DNA of 64,000 bases from positions 6,790,223 to 6,854,222 of the forward strand of contig NW_020312894.1 in the NCBI RefSeq assembly GCF_003265705.1. The letters run 5' to 3'. This document shows, one piece after another, positions 1 to 13,400 of the stretch. Source of the stretch: Callorhinus ursinus. Taxonomy: Eukaryota; Chordata; Mammalia; Carnivora; Otariidae. Under the pieces are notes generated by a model. That model ran no database searches, was not told the DNA's origin, and saw only the letters and a list, made by a program, of their open reading frames with translations. The translations under genes were made by a program, and so were the position numbers. Numbering within the stretch: the first letter of the stretch is position 1; the number at the start of each line of letters is the position of its first letter.

Positions 1-69
1 TCCCAGAACCCCGGGATCATGACCTGAGCCGAAGGCAGACGCTTAACCGACTGAGCTGCCCAGGTGCCC
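1..69 (-). mobile_element. SINEC, cut by window edge
   Basis: Reverse-oriented Can-SINE head: GGGATCATGACCTGAGCC through the GCCCAGGTGCCC end. Confidence 0.9.
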
Positions 70-2120
70 TTTTGCTAAGTTCTGAAGTGTTAAGGCACAA
101 AGTACTAGTACTAGCACAAACACTAGTACTCAGTGTTTCTCTCTGCAAAGAGTAAAGCCAAATGATTTACAGAAAGGTGTAGGTAGTTAAGCTGTCCAGG
201 TTCTTGTGGTACCAACTTATAATACGTTCTGGATGCCAGGGGGCAGGGGACCATCTTTCGCAGAGAAACCATAGAGTGTGGAATGAACTCTCGAACAGGT
301 GTGTAACTCATTGGTAAGAGGCTAAGATATAATGGGACAAAGAAAAAGCCACTCCCAGAGGGGAATCAGAATCAGGCCACAGAAGGCCACAGTGTTTATT
401 GTTGGCACAGAGAATGCAGGCGTGCCCTGTGACGCTGTAATTCTGGTATCCCTGGAAATGATGAAATGTCCACATTTCTAGCAGTTGCTGAATCATACTT
501 TTTTCAGCCAATACTTTGAGTTTGCTAAGGTATCACACTTGACAATGGGCCTTGGTTGGCTTAGTAATTCAGAAGGTGCATAAAGCCAGAGGAATTGTAC
601 TGAGCAGGACAGGCGAGTTCATATTTCCCTTCCCGTGTGTGAACGTCACTCGTTGCTACCGTCCGTGTGTAACTGTTCCCCCCAGGGGCTGTGTGTCATG
701 GGCACTTAGAGCGACACTTGAGTGGGCTCTCTGCAGTTAGCCGTGGCTTGCGCTCCACTCGTCATTCGGCTGCGTCAGCAAACATCCCCACACTAAGCAC
801 AGTATGCATGTGGCCAGTCTTTCACTGGTTATTTTAACGGATATAATTTAGAGGAGCTGTTCCCACTTCTGAATTAATTTTTTTGCCTCGTAGGTGAAAT
901 AATTCGCTCAGTTGGGGGGGGCAAAAAAGGACAATGAAGACTGTTGGATTGTTAGATTGTTGCACTTCCAGACCTTTATGATATTTATACCATTATAAAT
1001 GCCCTGTACTAATCTAGTCTTGCAGCATTTGTTTATATGAGTAGATAGAAAAGAAATGCAGTCAAAATCCCAATCAGTAGGGTGGGAACGTGGCCCGTAA
1101 TTGTTTGAATCATGTAGCATTCCAGACTTTGAAAGCCAGCTGTCCTGGATCGTAGAATAACCATACCGAATAGATTCAAGTGTTGTAGCGAAACTGGATG
1201 GTATAATTTCAGCAACAATTCTCCCTGTGTAAAACAGTGCGGGTGGTCATCATAGTGTTGGTGTGTCGACACTGTCATTAGCCTGGAAAGAGTGATTAAA
1301 CATGTTGACAGCTGAGAGTCTCGTGGCTTCCCTTGCTACCTTTGTATGAAGATCTTGGAAGCAGCTGTGTGTGGTGGCAATCACGACAGGTGGGAAGCGG
1401 GAGGACTGAAACCAGTTGGGGCTGGGCTGCCCACCGGCAGTAGGACTCGGGTGAGGCACCCTTCTAAGACTTTGCTCATGTGTAAAATGAGAGTGTGGCG
1501 GACGTGCCTTCCAGAGATTTCCTCCAGCTCTGAAATCCTGTGATCCCTACGCCTGCCTCGAGCTCCGGCCCCTCGTCGCTCCTGGCCTGTTTGTCAGTTG
1601 CTCTCAAGTTAGCTACACCTGGATGTGCACCCTTAACGACCCGACCTAACACTTGCCTCACTCACGAAGGTCGAAGGTCGTCTCCCTCCCCTCCTAGCTC
1701 CTTGCTCCCTCACAAACACACCCTCTGCTGTTTAGCCTCATTCATTTTATTTTATTTTACTTTCCAGTTTTCTATTCTTGATGGTTGGTGATACCATCAC
1801 CCTACTATTCTTAGTTAGAAATCTTAGGATATTTGTTTCTTCTTATGCATAGTTACTCAGCTAGTGAGTACCACTCATGCTTCCTTTGTAGTTAATGTCC
1901 CTTGGTTTGATTACTTCTAAGTTCTGAGTCCAAGCCTTTTCCTTTTCTTCCTCTGATTATTAGTATGATATCCTTAACCTTCCAACCATCCAAATATTTA
2001 TTATCCCTATTATGTGTGTCAGGCCCTCTGTTAAGGATTGGGGAAAATATGAACCACACACATCCAGCTTAAGGACTCTCCAGTCTAGTGAGGAGACAAA
2101 AATTCAAACAAATGGTTTTA

Positions 2121-2276
2121 TTTTATTTTATTTATTTTTATTTGAGAGAGAGAGAGCATGAGCAGGCTGAGGGGCAGAGGGAGAAGCAGACTGCACACCG
2201 CGCAGAGAGCCTGACCCCGGGATCATGACCTGAGCCGAAGGCAGACGCGTAACCAACTGAGCCACCCAGGTGCCCC
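2121..2276 (-). mobile_element. SINEC with 17-bp target duplication
   Basis: Full reverse-oriented Can-SINE flanked by identical copies of TCAAACAAATGGTTTTA at 2104-2120 and 2277-2293. Confidence 0.95.
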
Positions 2277-2867
2277 TCAAACAAATGGTTTTAATACGGT
2301 TTTCACAAGAATGATATTTAAAGTCTCAGCTAGACACATAGAGAGTGGACCGTGATATGAAGGGAATCAGGTTAAAAAGTAAGGGTTTGGCAAGAATTAA
2401 CAAATTACTTGCTAGGGAATGAGGGGACAGAAAATTTTGTGTGAAAAAAAATGAAAAATTTATGTCAATTCCCAGTGGGGTGATCTGGTGACAGTGAAGC
2501 AATTCAAGGTAGAGTATACAGAATCATAGGCTTTTAAAATATTTTTGGAAGGTATAAGGAATTTGTTGATTCATCAAATATTGAGTAAAATTACTTGAGA
2601 TTATTTGGTGACCAAGATAGACAGGTCTCTGGTCTCCCCGAGCTCATAGTGTGGCAGGCCGGGTGGACACCAGGAACAGACCAGCAGCTGCAGGAAAGGA
2701 TCATCAGTGTATGGTCGTTGGGTAGTGCCCTGTGGGATCCAGGTAAGCCTTGTGGAGCAAATGTCCCAGGAGCTTAGACTCGAGGGTAACTCATCCCTTC
2801 AACCCATTTTATGGAGAAGAAACTGAAGCTTAGAGATATTGTGATTTACAAATAACCAACTAGTTGG

Positions 2868-2965
2868 GGCGCCTGGCTGGCTCAGTCAGAAGAGCATACA
2901 ACTCTGGATCTCAGGGTCGTGAGTTCAAGCCCCACCTTGGGTGAAGAGATTACTAAACAAACAAA
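2868..2965 (+). mobile_element. Older tRNA-Lys-like SINEC
   Basis: Head GGCGCCTGGCTGGCTCAGTC, body with ATCTCAGGGTCGTGAG, tail GAGATTACTAAAC. The flanks CAAATAACCAACTAGT and CAAATAATAAACTAGT form a slightly diverged target duplication. Confidence 0.88.
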
Positions 2966-3840
2966 CCAAATAATAAACTAGTAGCAAGCCAGGCCTGGAA
3001 GTCTGGACTTTGATCCCTGGAGTGCCTCGTCGTTTCCTGCTGTGCCCTGATTCCACATTTTCTGGGTGCAGTACCTTAAACCTTCGTCTTTCACAGAACA
3101 AAGTGGGTGCTGAATAAATTAATTACTGATTAGTTTTCAACCTGTTGACAAGGCTGACACCTATCTTAAAATGAAGGAACTGCATTTGCACTATTAATCC
3201 TTAGGGATTAGCATTCCATAGCAGTTCATTTTGGAGTTACTTATGATTTCTGGTTATGTTTATTTTTCAAATTAGAGTGAGGATTATAATCTAAGAGTTC
3301 TATGATGGCTCTACTAAATAGAAAATCTCAAAATAATTAAACATGTTAAAACCTTTAAGTACCTTAGATCTATTTAAAAATCTTCTTGGAATGATTTATT
3401 TTAAAGACACATGTAACAAAGCATGGCTTACTGACAGTACCTAAGGTTACAGCATACAGATGAAACAAGTGCTTTCTACTCTACTCATTATTGCACAAAT
3501 GAACTTGATAAAGCCAATTGCTCTATAATACATTTTCAGTAAAAGGGATTTTTAATATAAATGACTCAACAGCAGCCTTGGCATTGACTCTTTCCAAATC
3601 TGGATGGATTGGTTGACTAGCTCAGTGGGCTTATTTTACATCGTATTTAGATGTTAAATGCTGGTGTATTTTAGCTTCTATTACCAGGGAAATGCTGAGT
3701 AGGCTTATCTGGTTATTTTGTTATGATCATTTAGGTTTAAATGTGCATGCTTTAATTTGGAGCCACTATTTTTCATCAAAATGCTATTTAATATTTACAT
3801 TGCTTAAAACATAGTAGTTGATACCAGAAGCCATATTTTT

Positions 3841-3883
3841 TTTAGATTTTTACTTAAATTCAACCTAGTTAACATACAGTGTA
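3841..3883 (-). mobile_element. 43-bp 5'-truncated L1 insertion
   Basis: A T-rich start and TTAGTTAACATACAG-like 3'-end sequence of carnivore L1 in reverse. It is bounded by perfect 18-bp copies of ACCAGAAGCCATATTTTT at 3823-3840 and 3884-3901. Confidence 0.75.
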
Positions 3884-4248
3884 ACCAGAAGCCATATTTT
3901 TGATGGAGCTGTCTTGTAACCGGGAAGAAAATAACAGTCTGTAAATACATGAGTCTTTTCAGAAACCCAGCTGAGGTTAAAATTTTTTTTTATTTTGCTT
4001 TAATTTTTGTCTGCATTTTTTTTTCATCTAGAGAAAGTCAAACTTTCCCAGTCCCTGCTAACCCTTAAACTTTTTAATAGGAATGATTCTGTGCATAAGC
4101 ACAGATGGTTTAGATTTTCACTGAGTGAGATGTAATGTAGCCCACTGGTGATTCACTGGTGGAAGAAACAATTACTTATGAGATGAACCCTGGTCTTTTG
4201 GTGGTTCTCCCAGAGGAAGCTGATCCTGTCTCATTTTCCCCGTGAAAG

Positions 4249-4442
4249 GTTCCTCAGTGGTGCGCCGAGTACTGCCTCTCCATCCACTACCAGCACGGGG
4301 GTGTGGTGTGCACACAGGTCCACAAGCCCACGGCGGTGCAGCTCGCCCTCCGCGTGGCAGACGAGATGGATGTGAACATTGGCCATGAAGTTGGCTACGT
4401 GATCCCCTTTGAAAACTGCTGCACCAGCGAAACCATCCTGAG
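4249..4442 (+). CDS. DHX32: DHX32 coding exon (first in window)
   Basis: Begins [10 protein letters not shown] and ends [10 protein letters not shown] plus AG of a split Arg codon, with donor AG|GTGGGT. The acceptor is ambiguous: AAAG| at 4248 keeps VPQ, while CCTCAG| at 4257 would drop those three residues in frame. The first is preferred because DEAH proteins carry (I/V)PQW here. This exon lies just after the ATP-binding motif I, whose exon is outside the window. Confidence 0.93.
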
Positions 4443-7400
4443 GTGGGTGTGGGGAGCTTGGGTCTGCTGTGCCTGATGATGCTCAGCTTGTGTTCTGCAA
4501 TCCTAGAGGAGCGTGTTCTTGTGTTCTACATTTTAGACATCTATAATGTGTCCTGGTAACTGGTCGCTCCGTCTCCAGCCAGACGTGCACTGGTGGTTTT
4601 CCTACACGGACATCATCAGGGATTTCTTGTCTAAACTTCTTCTGTATCTCCCCATAATCCTCAGGGAAAAGGTATGACTTGTTAGGTTGGACCCCAAGGC
4701 CCTCAAGCTTGGGCTTCTCAAGCTCCTCATGGTGGGTCCATACAAGTTATCTGTGCAACAGCCAAGCTGCCACATACGTGTGGTCCCCTTGTGCCCCTGC
4801 GCCCTCTGCTTGGAATGCCGATGGCTCTTCTGGGCTTGGCTAATTCCTTCTAGGCATGCAAGACCCCATGCAAGGGTCACCTGCTCCAGGAAGGCTTCCC
4901 TTCACCCTCCTAAGGTACTGTACCTTAGAAAATACTCAGCCGGACCTCTATAAAACTTGGTACCAGCCTCCATCGTGGCAGGTGTGATCAGTGTTTGTCT
5001 AACTCTACTTTTCAGAGTTTTATAGGTTCCAAGGATCCTTCTCAGTAGCTACCACAAGTCGAGGGAGAAGGGCATCTTTTTATCTCTGTTTTTAGCTTCA
5101 CTGTGAGATTTCCTTCGCAGAGGGTTCTAGGAGCTTAGCACACAGAGGAAAAGAGAAAAGAAAAAGGATAATTGAAAAACAGTGCTCTGGGCCAGTGTTT
5201 CTCAAGAAGTTTTATCTCATAGCCCACCTAGAAAGTGAACGTATCTAACAGCACCTCAAGGAAATGGTCAAAGCTGCTTGGCCATCCCAAGGGCTTCAGC
5301 TGCCCCAGGCACTGCCTGACCACTCCAAGGGCTGAGGAGACAAGTGTCTTAGGAACAGTGTATCTGCACATCTGTAGCTCCTTTATGTGACACACCATTG
5401 GGGAGGCTCTGCTCTAGTGTAACAGGGATGGTGTATACGGTGTGGTGTGGTACAGTGTGGTGTGGTACGGTGTGGTATGGTGTGGTGTGTGTGGAACTGT
5501 GTGATGTGGAACTGTGTGGTGTGGTGTGGTATGGTGTGGTTTAGTACTGTATGGTGTGGTATGGTGTGGTGTGTTATGGTGTGGTATGGTGTGATGTATG
5601 GTACCGTGTGGTATGGTGTGTTGTATGGTGTGTGGGATGGTATGGTGTGATGTGGTATGGTATAGTGTGGCACAGTGTTGTATGGTATGATGTATGGTGT
5701 AGTATGGTATGATGTGTGGTAGGGTGTGGTTTGTTGATGTATGGTATGGTGTATGGTGTAGTATGGTATAATGTGGTGTGGTACTGTGTGGTATGGTGTG
5801 GTACTGTGTGGTACGGTGTGGTGTGGTGTGGTGTTGTATGGTATGGTGTATGGTGTAGTATGGTATGGTGTGTGGTGTGGTGTGATATGGTTTGGTGCAG
5901 TGTGGTGTGGTATGGTGTGGTATTGTGGTACGGTGTGGTACAGTGGTGTGGTGTAGTACGGTGTGGTGTGGTATGGTGTGTGGTGTTGTGTATGGTGTGG
6001 TATGGTATGGTGTGTGGTATGGTGTGTTTGGTATGGTGTGGTGTGGTGTATGGTATGGTGTGTGGTGTGGTATGGTGTGGTGTGGTGTATGATATGGTGT
6101 GTGGTGCGGTGTGGTGTGGTGTGGTATAGTGTAGTACAGCGGTGCTGTGTCTTGCTTTCTCATATCCCCAGCATCTGACATGATTGTTTCATAGAGAACA
6201 TTCAACAAATTTGCTAGTGGAAAGAAGGAGTAGTGCCCTCTCCTAGCTAGCTAGAGAGCCTAGAGCCTCTAGTGGTAAAGTCTGGAGACTTTTCCCATTC
6301 AGAAAGGCCATGTGACTCATTTGGTTTGTACTAAGCTGCTTTTCTTCAAATGTTTATCTTCAAAAACAGAAGACACAGGTGTTCAGGCTAGTGTTAAACC
6401 GTAGGGAATCTTTCCATCAACAGCGATAGGACTTGAACTTCTTGAAGATCTGTCACCTTCTGCTTTTATAGCCACGGTGTCCCCGAGTCATCAGATCAGT
6501 AAATATGCATAAACTCTCTATTATGAAAATGATCTATGGATGATACAGATTAACTAGGTAAAAGCCTCCCTGCTGGAGTTGGAGAGGGCAGGACATCCTG
6601 ACCCAGAAGGAGTGAAGGATCCCTAAGCTTGACAGATTTCATTCTTTATCCTTTACATTTTGAAGTGGCCTTTCAGATGGTCATGGTATTAATTAAAGGA
6701 CAATTCTGACTATAGTCTAAAGTTAGTATAGGTATTTTTATATCTTTAATGCCATCTAGACTTTAAAAACCTTTTGGCAGGAACTTTTGGATGTAGTGGC
6801 TTTTTAAATGAAATATTACAGTATTGTTAATATGGATCAGGTGTATATTTGTTTTTTTGGAAAGCCACAGAGATAAATAGTTGTGGAGAAATCTAATAAT
6901 GTTGTCAGAGTAGGTCGAAGACATATCTCTCTCTGGGACTTGGCTTCCATGTGATTATTTTCTGGAAACCCCTCCCCCCCTCCCCCAAGCATTCAATCGT
7001 GACAGCCAAAGGAAGGGCTACAATTTATGTTGAGCTTTTTTGAGTCCTTACCTGCATGTAGCATTCCCTCTGAGTATGGACAACAGCTTTCGGCTGTGGG
7101 GCCGCTGAGGCGCAGGTACACCTCTGGAGGCGGTGGGACTTGGTGGCCTGCCTTGGCCCCAGCGGGTTCTGCTTCCGCTGCCTTGGCCGGGGGGCCTGGC
7201 CCTCACACTGTCTTTTGTATCTGCACTTTGCCATTATTCTCGTGGCTGGGACACTGTTCGTTCTTCTCCTGGCTGACAGCCCCCAGCCCGTGCAGAGTCA
7301 GCAGGTACTCTGATTTGTTGCGAACAGAGTTTGACTCGCAGCAGAGAGGCTCAAACTAGTGAAAAGCCCCGTATGACAAAAGAGAGTGGCTCCCCCATCT

Positions 7401-10400
7401 CCCTCCTGGTATTCTGTGCTCTGAAGAGGAGGCAGCACGGCTGTAAGAGGAGTGTCCCCACCACTTGTTCCCCTGAGCCCCTCACAGGCCACCTGACCGC
7501 GCCAGGCTCAGGCTTCCTCGTCCGTAAGATGGGGTGCTTACTCTGCCTGCTCACGGGGTTGTTGTGAGGGCAAAATGAGCTAATCCGTGGGGCTGACAAG
7601 GGTGAGCACCTTGTACACGTTGGCTAAATTTTCATTATCTAGGTAAAGCGGAACCAGATGCATTTTCTTAGAGATCTATGCTAACCATAATTTTGAAAAA
7701 GCTCAGATTGAATAGCTATTTAAATGAGAGGCTTTAAAGTGACCTGTTGATTATGGAAGGCAGTGTTCTATGCTTGCTATTGTCTTCTTCATTTTCTTTG
7801 TAACCCCTTAGTATCTAATTTATCAGGCATGTGATAGACCCTTAGTAAATATCATCTTTATGCCTAGTACCATTTTTTTTGGATGTTGTATATAACATCT
7901 TAATTCTTTTGTAAGCTTTTTTGTGACCTTTTTTGAAACAGTGGGTACCTAAATATTATATACCTAAAAATCTCTCAGCAGGTATCCAGAGTTGTAGAAG
8001 TGACACATAAATTTCAAATATGCACCCCCCAGAACATAGATTTTGAAAGAATTACTTGTATTTTCATTCAAGGTCAAATTCAATACATTTAATTTTGGAA
8101 AATATTAATAAAACTATCCTATATTTTATTTTTAGCTTTCAGAAAGTCTGTTTTAGGAATTTGAAATATAAACTACATTTCCTGAAACCTTAGCAATCTT
8201 TTTTTTTTTTTTAATAGTTATCAGGAGCAGCACTTTTTAAAGCACTGTTCACATGGTCTTAGTAACACAAAGGTAGGAAGTAGATCTCTGTGTTATGGAG
8301 AAAATTGAAGGTTTGTATAGTTTTAGGATTGAGCCTTAGTATTCCCTTAGTGTTACATGATCATCTGGAAGGCCCAGGCCTTGCTGAGTCTAGCGGAGTT
8401 TTAAATAAGTCACCACCTTCCTCTTTTTAATGAAGCCTCGGTGTATTTCCATAACACGCCGCATCCTCCTGGCAGAGAGCATTTCTCCCTGTAAGATCAG
8501 TGCTTAGATGAGTTTTTGCTGAGAAGGGAATAGATTTGATTTCTAACATGAAGGAAGTAGCACAGATTTAAGTAATTTGTTTTGAGACCAGAGTCGGTAC
8601 TAACGTGTGATGACGTCACACTAACTCCTCAGAGAGAGGGTGTAGCCGAGGCGTTTGTGGTGGTGTTTGGAGTCTCCAACTTTTCATGAGGGCCTCTGAC
8701 TTTCCTACTGCTTCTTCGTAGGTATTGTACGGATGACATGTTACAGAGAGAGATGATGTCCAGCCCTTTTTTGGGCAGCTACGGGGTCATCATCTTGGAC
8801 GACGTCCATGAAAGAAGCATCGCCACTGACGTGTTACTCGGACTTCTGAAGGATGTTTTACTGGCGCGCCCGGAACTGAAGCTCATAATTAACTCCTCGC
8901 CACACTTGATCAGCAAACTCAGCTCTTACTACGGAAATGTGCCTCTCGTCGAAGTGAGGAAGCAGCACCCTGTGGAGGTTGTGTACCTGAGCGGGGCTCA
9001 GAAGGAGTCTTTTGAGTCTATTTTACGCCTTATCTTTGAAATTCACCAGTCCGGTGAGAAGGGGGACATTGTAGTCTTTCTGGCCTGTGAACACGTAAGT
9101 CATATTCTGACCTCACAGAGTCATCGGATTCCTTTGGGGGGAACCTTTTAACCTCGTTGGGAAGCTTTTAATAATTAACATCCAGGTGTCCATTTATCAA
9201 CTCACTGTTTGAATATTTGGTTCCAACACACCTTTTGTTTGTTTTTTTTTTTTAAAGTACTCGAGAAACCATGCCAGCAGGGTAAATAAGACGGGTTCTG
9301 AGCAGAGGACACGGGAGGGCCTGTGAAATCACAAGCTGTGAGAGCAGGGGACAGGGGAGGTGCTCGGGACTCCACAGTGGGGGTCTCCAGAGCTCTTGGG
9401 CCGGGTCTCAGGCTGCCCAAGATGCCCAGCCCCTGCTGCGCCCGCATGCTTGGATGGTCTTGGAGAGAAGATGCATGCTGACCCCCATCACCCTCTCGGT
9501 GGTCTCCCGTGTGACCAGGAGTGTTTGCCGCAGAGGAGGACTGTCCCCTAAGCACTTGACCTAGGGCGAAGGAACAAAAAAAGTTCCCACAGATGTTTCT
9601 ACAATAGTCAGTGGGGTGTGAGGCAGAAAAATAAAATTTATAGCATACCCAGAAGGCTTTCTTCCTACACTGGGCTCCTCTTCTTAAAAGATGAATGAAA
9701 GAAAAATCTGACTTGGATTCTAGATGTGTTTTCAGACAATTCGAAATGTATAACTGAGCATCTGTTACTGCTTTTACATCCTCAAGATGCCATTTGGGGT
9801 TGCTTTGGATTTTGTTTTTGTTTTTAATTGCAGCTATACAGTGGCCCTACTTCCCTTCTAGTACTCTGTTGGCTGAATCCAGAAGCCTCCACAATCTCAA
9901 GAATTATACCTTTCTTCTTAGAGACTAATTTCCTGGTCTTTATTTTCCTACCCATCATCTTACTCAGTAAAAGTACTAGTTTTTGGACCATGACCCAAAT
10001 ATGTAGTGATTCCAGTGACTAAGCAGAAACCAAAAAGGAAGTTGTTTGGTATTGGCTTAGCCACCAGCTGAACAAAGACAAGTATCTCAGCTCTCCATCA
10101 GAATCTGAAGTTTCACATGCTTTCAGAAATACTCATAGAAGTATTTATTCTGTTTTACATTCAGAGCATGAAGGATGACTGACCCTCTTAGCTTCAGGAA
10201 CTTTAGACAGATTTTACCTGCTTCCATAAAGAAAGTAATTTAAAATCTCAGATACATGATAACTATAGCATGTTTATCAATTTTTCATGTATAGATTATA
10301 TAATTTGTTCTTTTACCTATTACAGTGATTTATTCTATTATCATTTCCTAATCCTGCATGATTCAAGATAGTCCTGAGGAAAGTAATAAAATGATTAAGC

Positions 10401-13400
10401 AGCCAAGAGAAGGATTTATGAGGACGATTAAAGATTCTCAGTGTAACCCAGAGAAGCCTTAGAGAAAGGGAAGAATGGCAGAATTAGCCAGTGTCAAAGT
10501 CAGTCGCTAGGTGAAAAAGAAGACCTAAGTTTCTGGAAGGGGGCAGTATAATTAAAACTGATAGAATGAGTAGTCCTTCTTCAAGTCAGAGTAAGCAAAA
10601 ATTCCCAAATGGATTTTTTTTTAAGATTTTATTTTAGAGAGATTGGGGGAGGGGGGAGCAGAGGGAGAGAGACATGCTGAACGCAGAGCCTGACACAGGG
10701 CTCCATCCCATGATCTGAGCCGAAATCAAGAGTTGGGGCTTAACTGACTGAGCCACCCAGCCGCCCCCCAAAATGGATTTTTGAAAAATAAAGTTCATAA
10801 CAGAATTGGGGATAGTGGATGGTCTTAAGAAAGGTAGTTGATTCTTATAAGTTTAATATAAGTTATAATTAATGACATGGTGACTTTTGAAATGTCAGAC
10901 TTTAGGAGATGCATTTTTACCCAGGCTGGTAGTCTCACCCCAGGGCTTACAGAGGCATATAATCTTTCATGAAGTTGGACCAGAAAGACATTTCCTGTTA
11001 AGAAACCATAGTCTTGTGATGTTGGGCAGGGGCTGCAGGTCTGACCCGGGTCCTGGGGTCTCTGCGGGAGGCTCCCCAGTGTCCACAGGCTCACGGCAGA
11101 GGCCTGGGTTGTCACCATCATGCTGGCTTCAGCATACCTCTGCCAGACCAGTTTTCCCTCCCAGTTCAGCTCTGAACTCCACAGCTGGTGTCTGCTTCTC
11201 CCCGCCTCCCCGCTAACAAACTGGACACAGTTCGTCTCCTGATGGACATTCCTCTTTTCTTCTTTACCACTTAGATCAGCGTTACCATTAAGATATTCCT
11301 CTCATGGGGCATCTGGGTAGCTCAGTCTGTTAAGCATCCGGCTCCTGACTTCGGCTTAGGTCATGATCTCTGGGTCGTGGGATGTTGGGCTCTGTGGGGA
11401 GTGTGGAGTCTGCTTAAAGTTCTCCCTCTCCCCTCCATGCCCCACCCCCACTTGTGCACACTCTCTCTCTCTCTCTCTCACAAAAAAAAAAAAGAAAAAA
11501 CAAAACTTCTTTCCTGTGGTCTTGCAATTTGTCTCTTTGGAAAATTTGCCTTGCTCTGAAATCCATGTTAACACTATTGATCATTTTCCTCCCGTACTAT
11601 TCGAAGCTTTCTTAATTTCTATATAAAACTTTCAAATCTGCCATGGCAGTTAAATGTCCTAGGAACGCAAGCAGCTAAGTACGTGAACAGAAACGTACTG
11701 CTTGTCATTTTTTATGTTAAGAGCTACATTTATAATTGTAGAAATACTCTGCAACATTTTGGGTCGGTGAGCACTCAGTGCCTCACATGTGCTGTAAGCG
11801 CTGGCCTTACCCCTCACCAGCTGTGGATTAAGTCCCCACGGCCCCGTGCTGCCCCACGTCTTCACACGTGATCGAGGCTTTGAGCCCTCTGTGTTTCTAG
11901 TTTCCTTATCACCTAACTGTCTTTTAACCTGGAAAAGTGAAATACGTTAAGTAGAGAACGAAGTTGAGATTTATGGTCCCATCAGCCTGATGACTGTGCC
12001 CCTCTAAACCATTCCAGAAAGGCACTGTCAGGTTGAAGGGTTCCTGGGAAGTGCTCCACGCGGTTCCGGGCCTTTCGTTTGGAGCCCAGGGATCTCCCTT
12101 CAGTGTGTCTTGTGCTTTCCATGGCTTTACAGAGCTCCTAGGAAGGCCCCCCATAGGTCAGTGCCCTGTACCCATTGGGGAAGAAGGAAATGAGGAAGAG
12201 GTTGGAAGCACCAGACACGTATGTTGAGCGTTTTTTTTTTTTTTTTTCAAATTCTGAAGGTTATGGCCTCAAAGCCCTGTCAGCTGAGCCTGAGGAGTCA
12301 ACCACATACAGCATCCATTTCTATTTTGCTCCGCTTTTTTGCTTTTGAAGATTTCTTTTATGCCTTTTTCTTTCTCCATTCAGAACAAAACTCAACCCAA
12401 CAACCCACCTACAACCAAAAAGGTTTAGTAACTAGAAGCAAATAAAAAAATGAGCGGCCCAAATGACCTTTTAACAGTATTCTAAGAGAATAAGAGAAAC
12501 AATAAGCTGCACTGTTTGAGTGCAGCTTGAAGGTTTATTTTGAAAAATAATTGCTCACAGGGCGCCTGGGTGGCTCAGTCGTTGAGCGTCTGCCTTCGGT
12601 TCAGGTCATGATCCCAGGGTCCTGGGATCGAGCCCCGTATCGGGCTCCCTGCTCCGCGGGAAGCCTGCTTCTCCCTCTCCCTCTCCCTCTGCTTGTGTTC
12701 CCTCTCTCGCTGTGTCTCTCTCTGTCAAATAAATAAGATCTTAAAAAAGAAAAAAAAATAATTGCTCACAAGTGCGCTGCTGGAATCCGTCTCCATCTCC
12801 AAGTCCAGTAGCACCTGTGGGCAGCCTGCTGGGAGGAACAGGGGATGTCCTGGGGGGTGCCAAGCTGCGGCCAGCGGCAGGGACGCACAGCCCACAATCC
12901 TGCTGTCCCTGTAATTTCTAACAGGCTGTTCTCACATAGATGGCGTGATCAGAATTATAAGTTTGTTCCAGTTGTCCCAGTCGGCAAGTTTTCATTCATT
13001 ATGATCAACAGTTACACTCTGCTTGGTAGACCTCTGCCCCCAGGAAGCCACCTCTGTGGGACGCATACAAAGAAGAATGTAACTGGACACCTGCTCACGT
13101 GGAGGCCTCTGCCCCGCTTCCTGGGGCCTCCCTGCGGCTCAGGAATAACTTTCAGACAGCTCACCCATGATGCCATTTTTCCAGGCAGATCTGTCTACAA
13201 AACCCTTCTGTTAACCGTCTTCTGCAAGTGAATGAAGGAAGGAGAGTGAGTGAGCTACTGCACTGGAAAACGGAATAGGTCTTAAAACTTGAACGGTCAT
13301 GGAAAGTCATCTTTTTTTTTTTTAGAATTTTAGTGAAATCTAATGAATGAAATGAGGCTTCTTCCATTTGGTAGTTTGTTGGGCCCTTTAGAAAGTAGAA

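Larger units (their letters stand above)
1..4248. other. DHX32 intron (upstream of first exon in window)
   Basis: No coding exon is recognised. It holds a SINEC remnant (1-69), L2/MIR-like old repeats (about 1990-2100, 2590-2700, 2790-2860), a SINEC (2121-2276), an older SINEC (2868-2965) and a tiny L1 insertion (3841-3883). The rest is AT-rich unique sequence. Confidence 0.7.
4443..8721. other. DHX32 intron
   Basis: Holds an old L2 piece (4690-5050), the TGGTG/TGGTA satellite (5428-6140) and a MIR (about 7465-7635). There is no SINEC copy. The long open frames around 5.4-6.2 kb come from the satellite. Confidence 0.7.

Noticed and set aside
5414..6208. 264-codon minus-strand open frame rich in His, Thr, Pro and Tyr, and several plus-strand frames of Val, Trp and Cys
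   Set aside because: All are readings of the TGGTG/TGGTA satellite, whose five-base units hold no stop in any phase.
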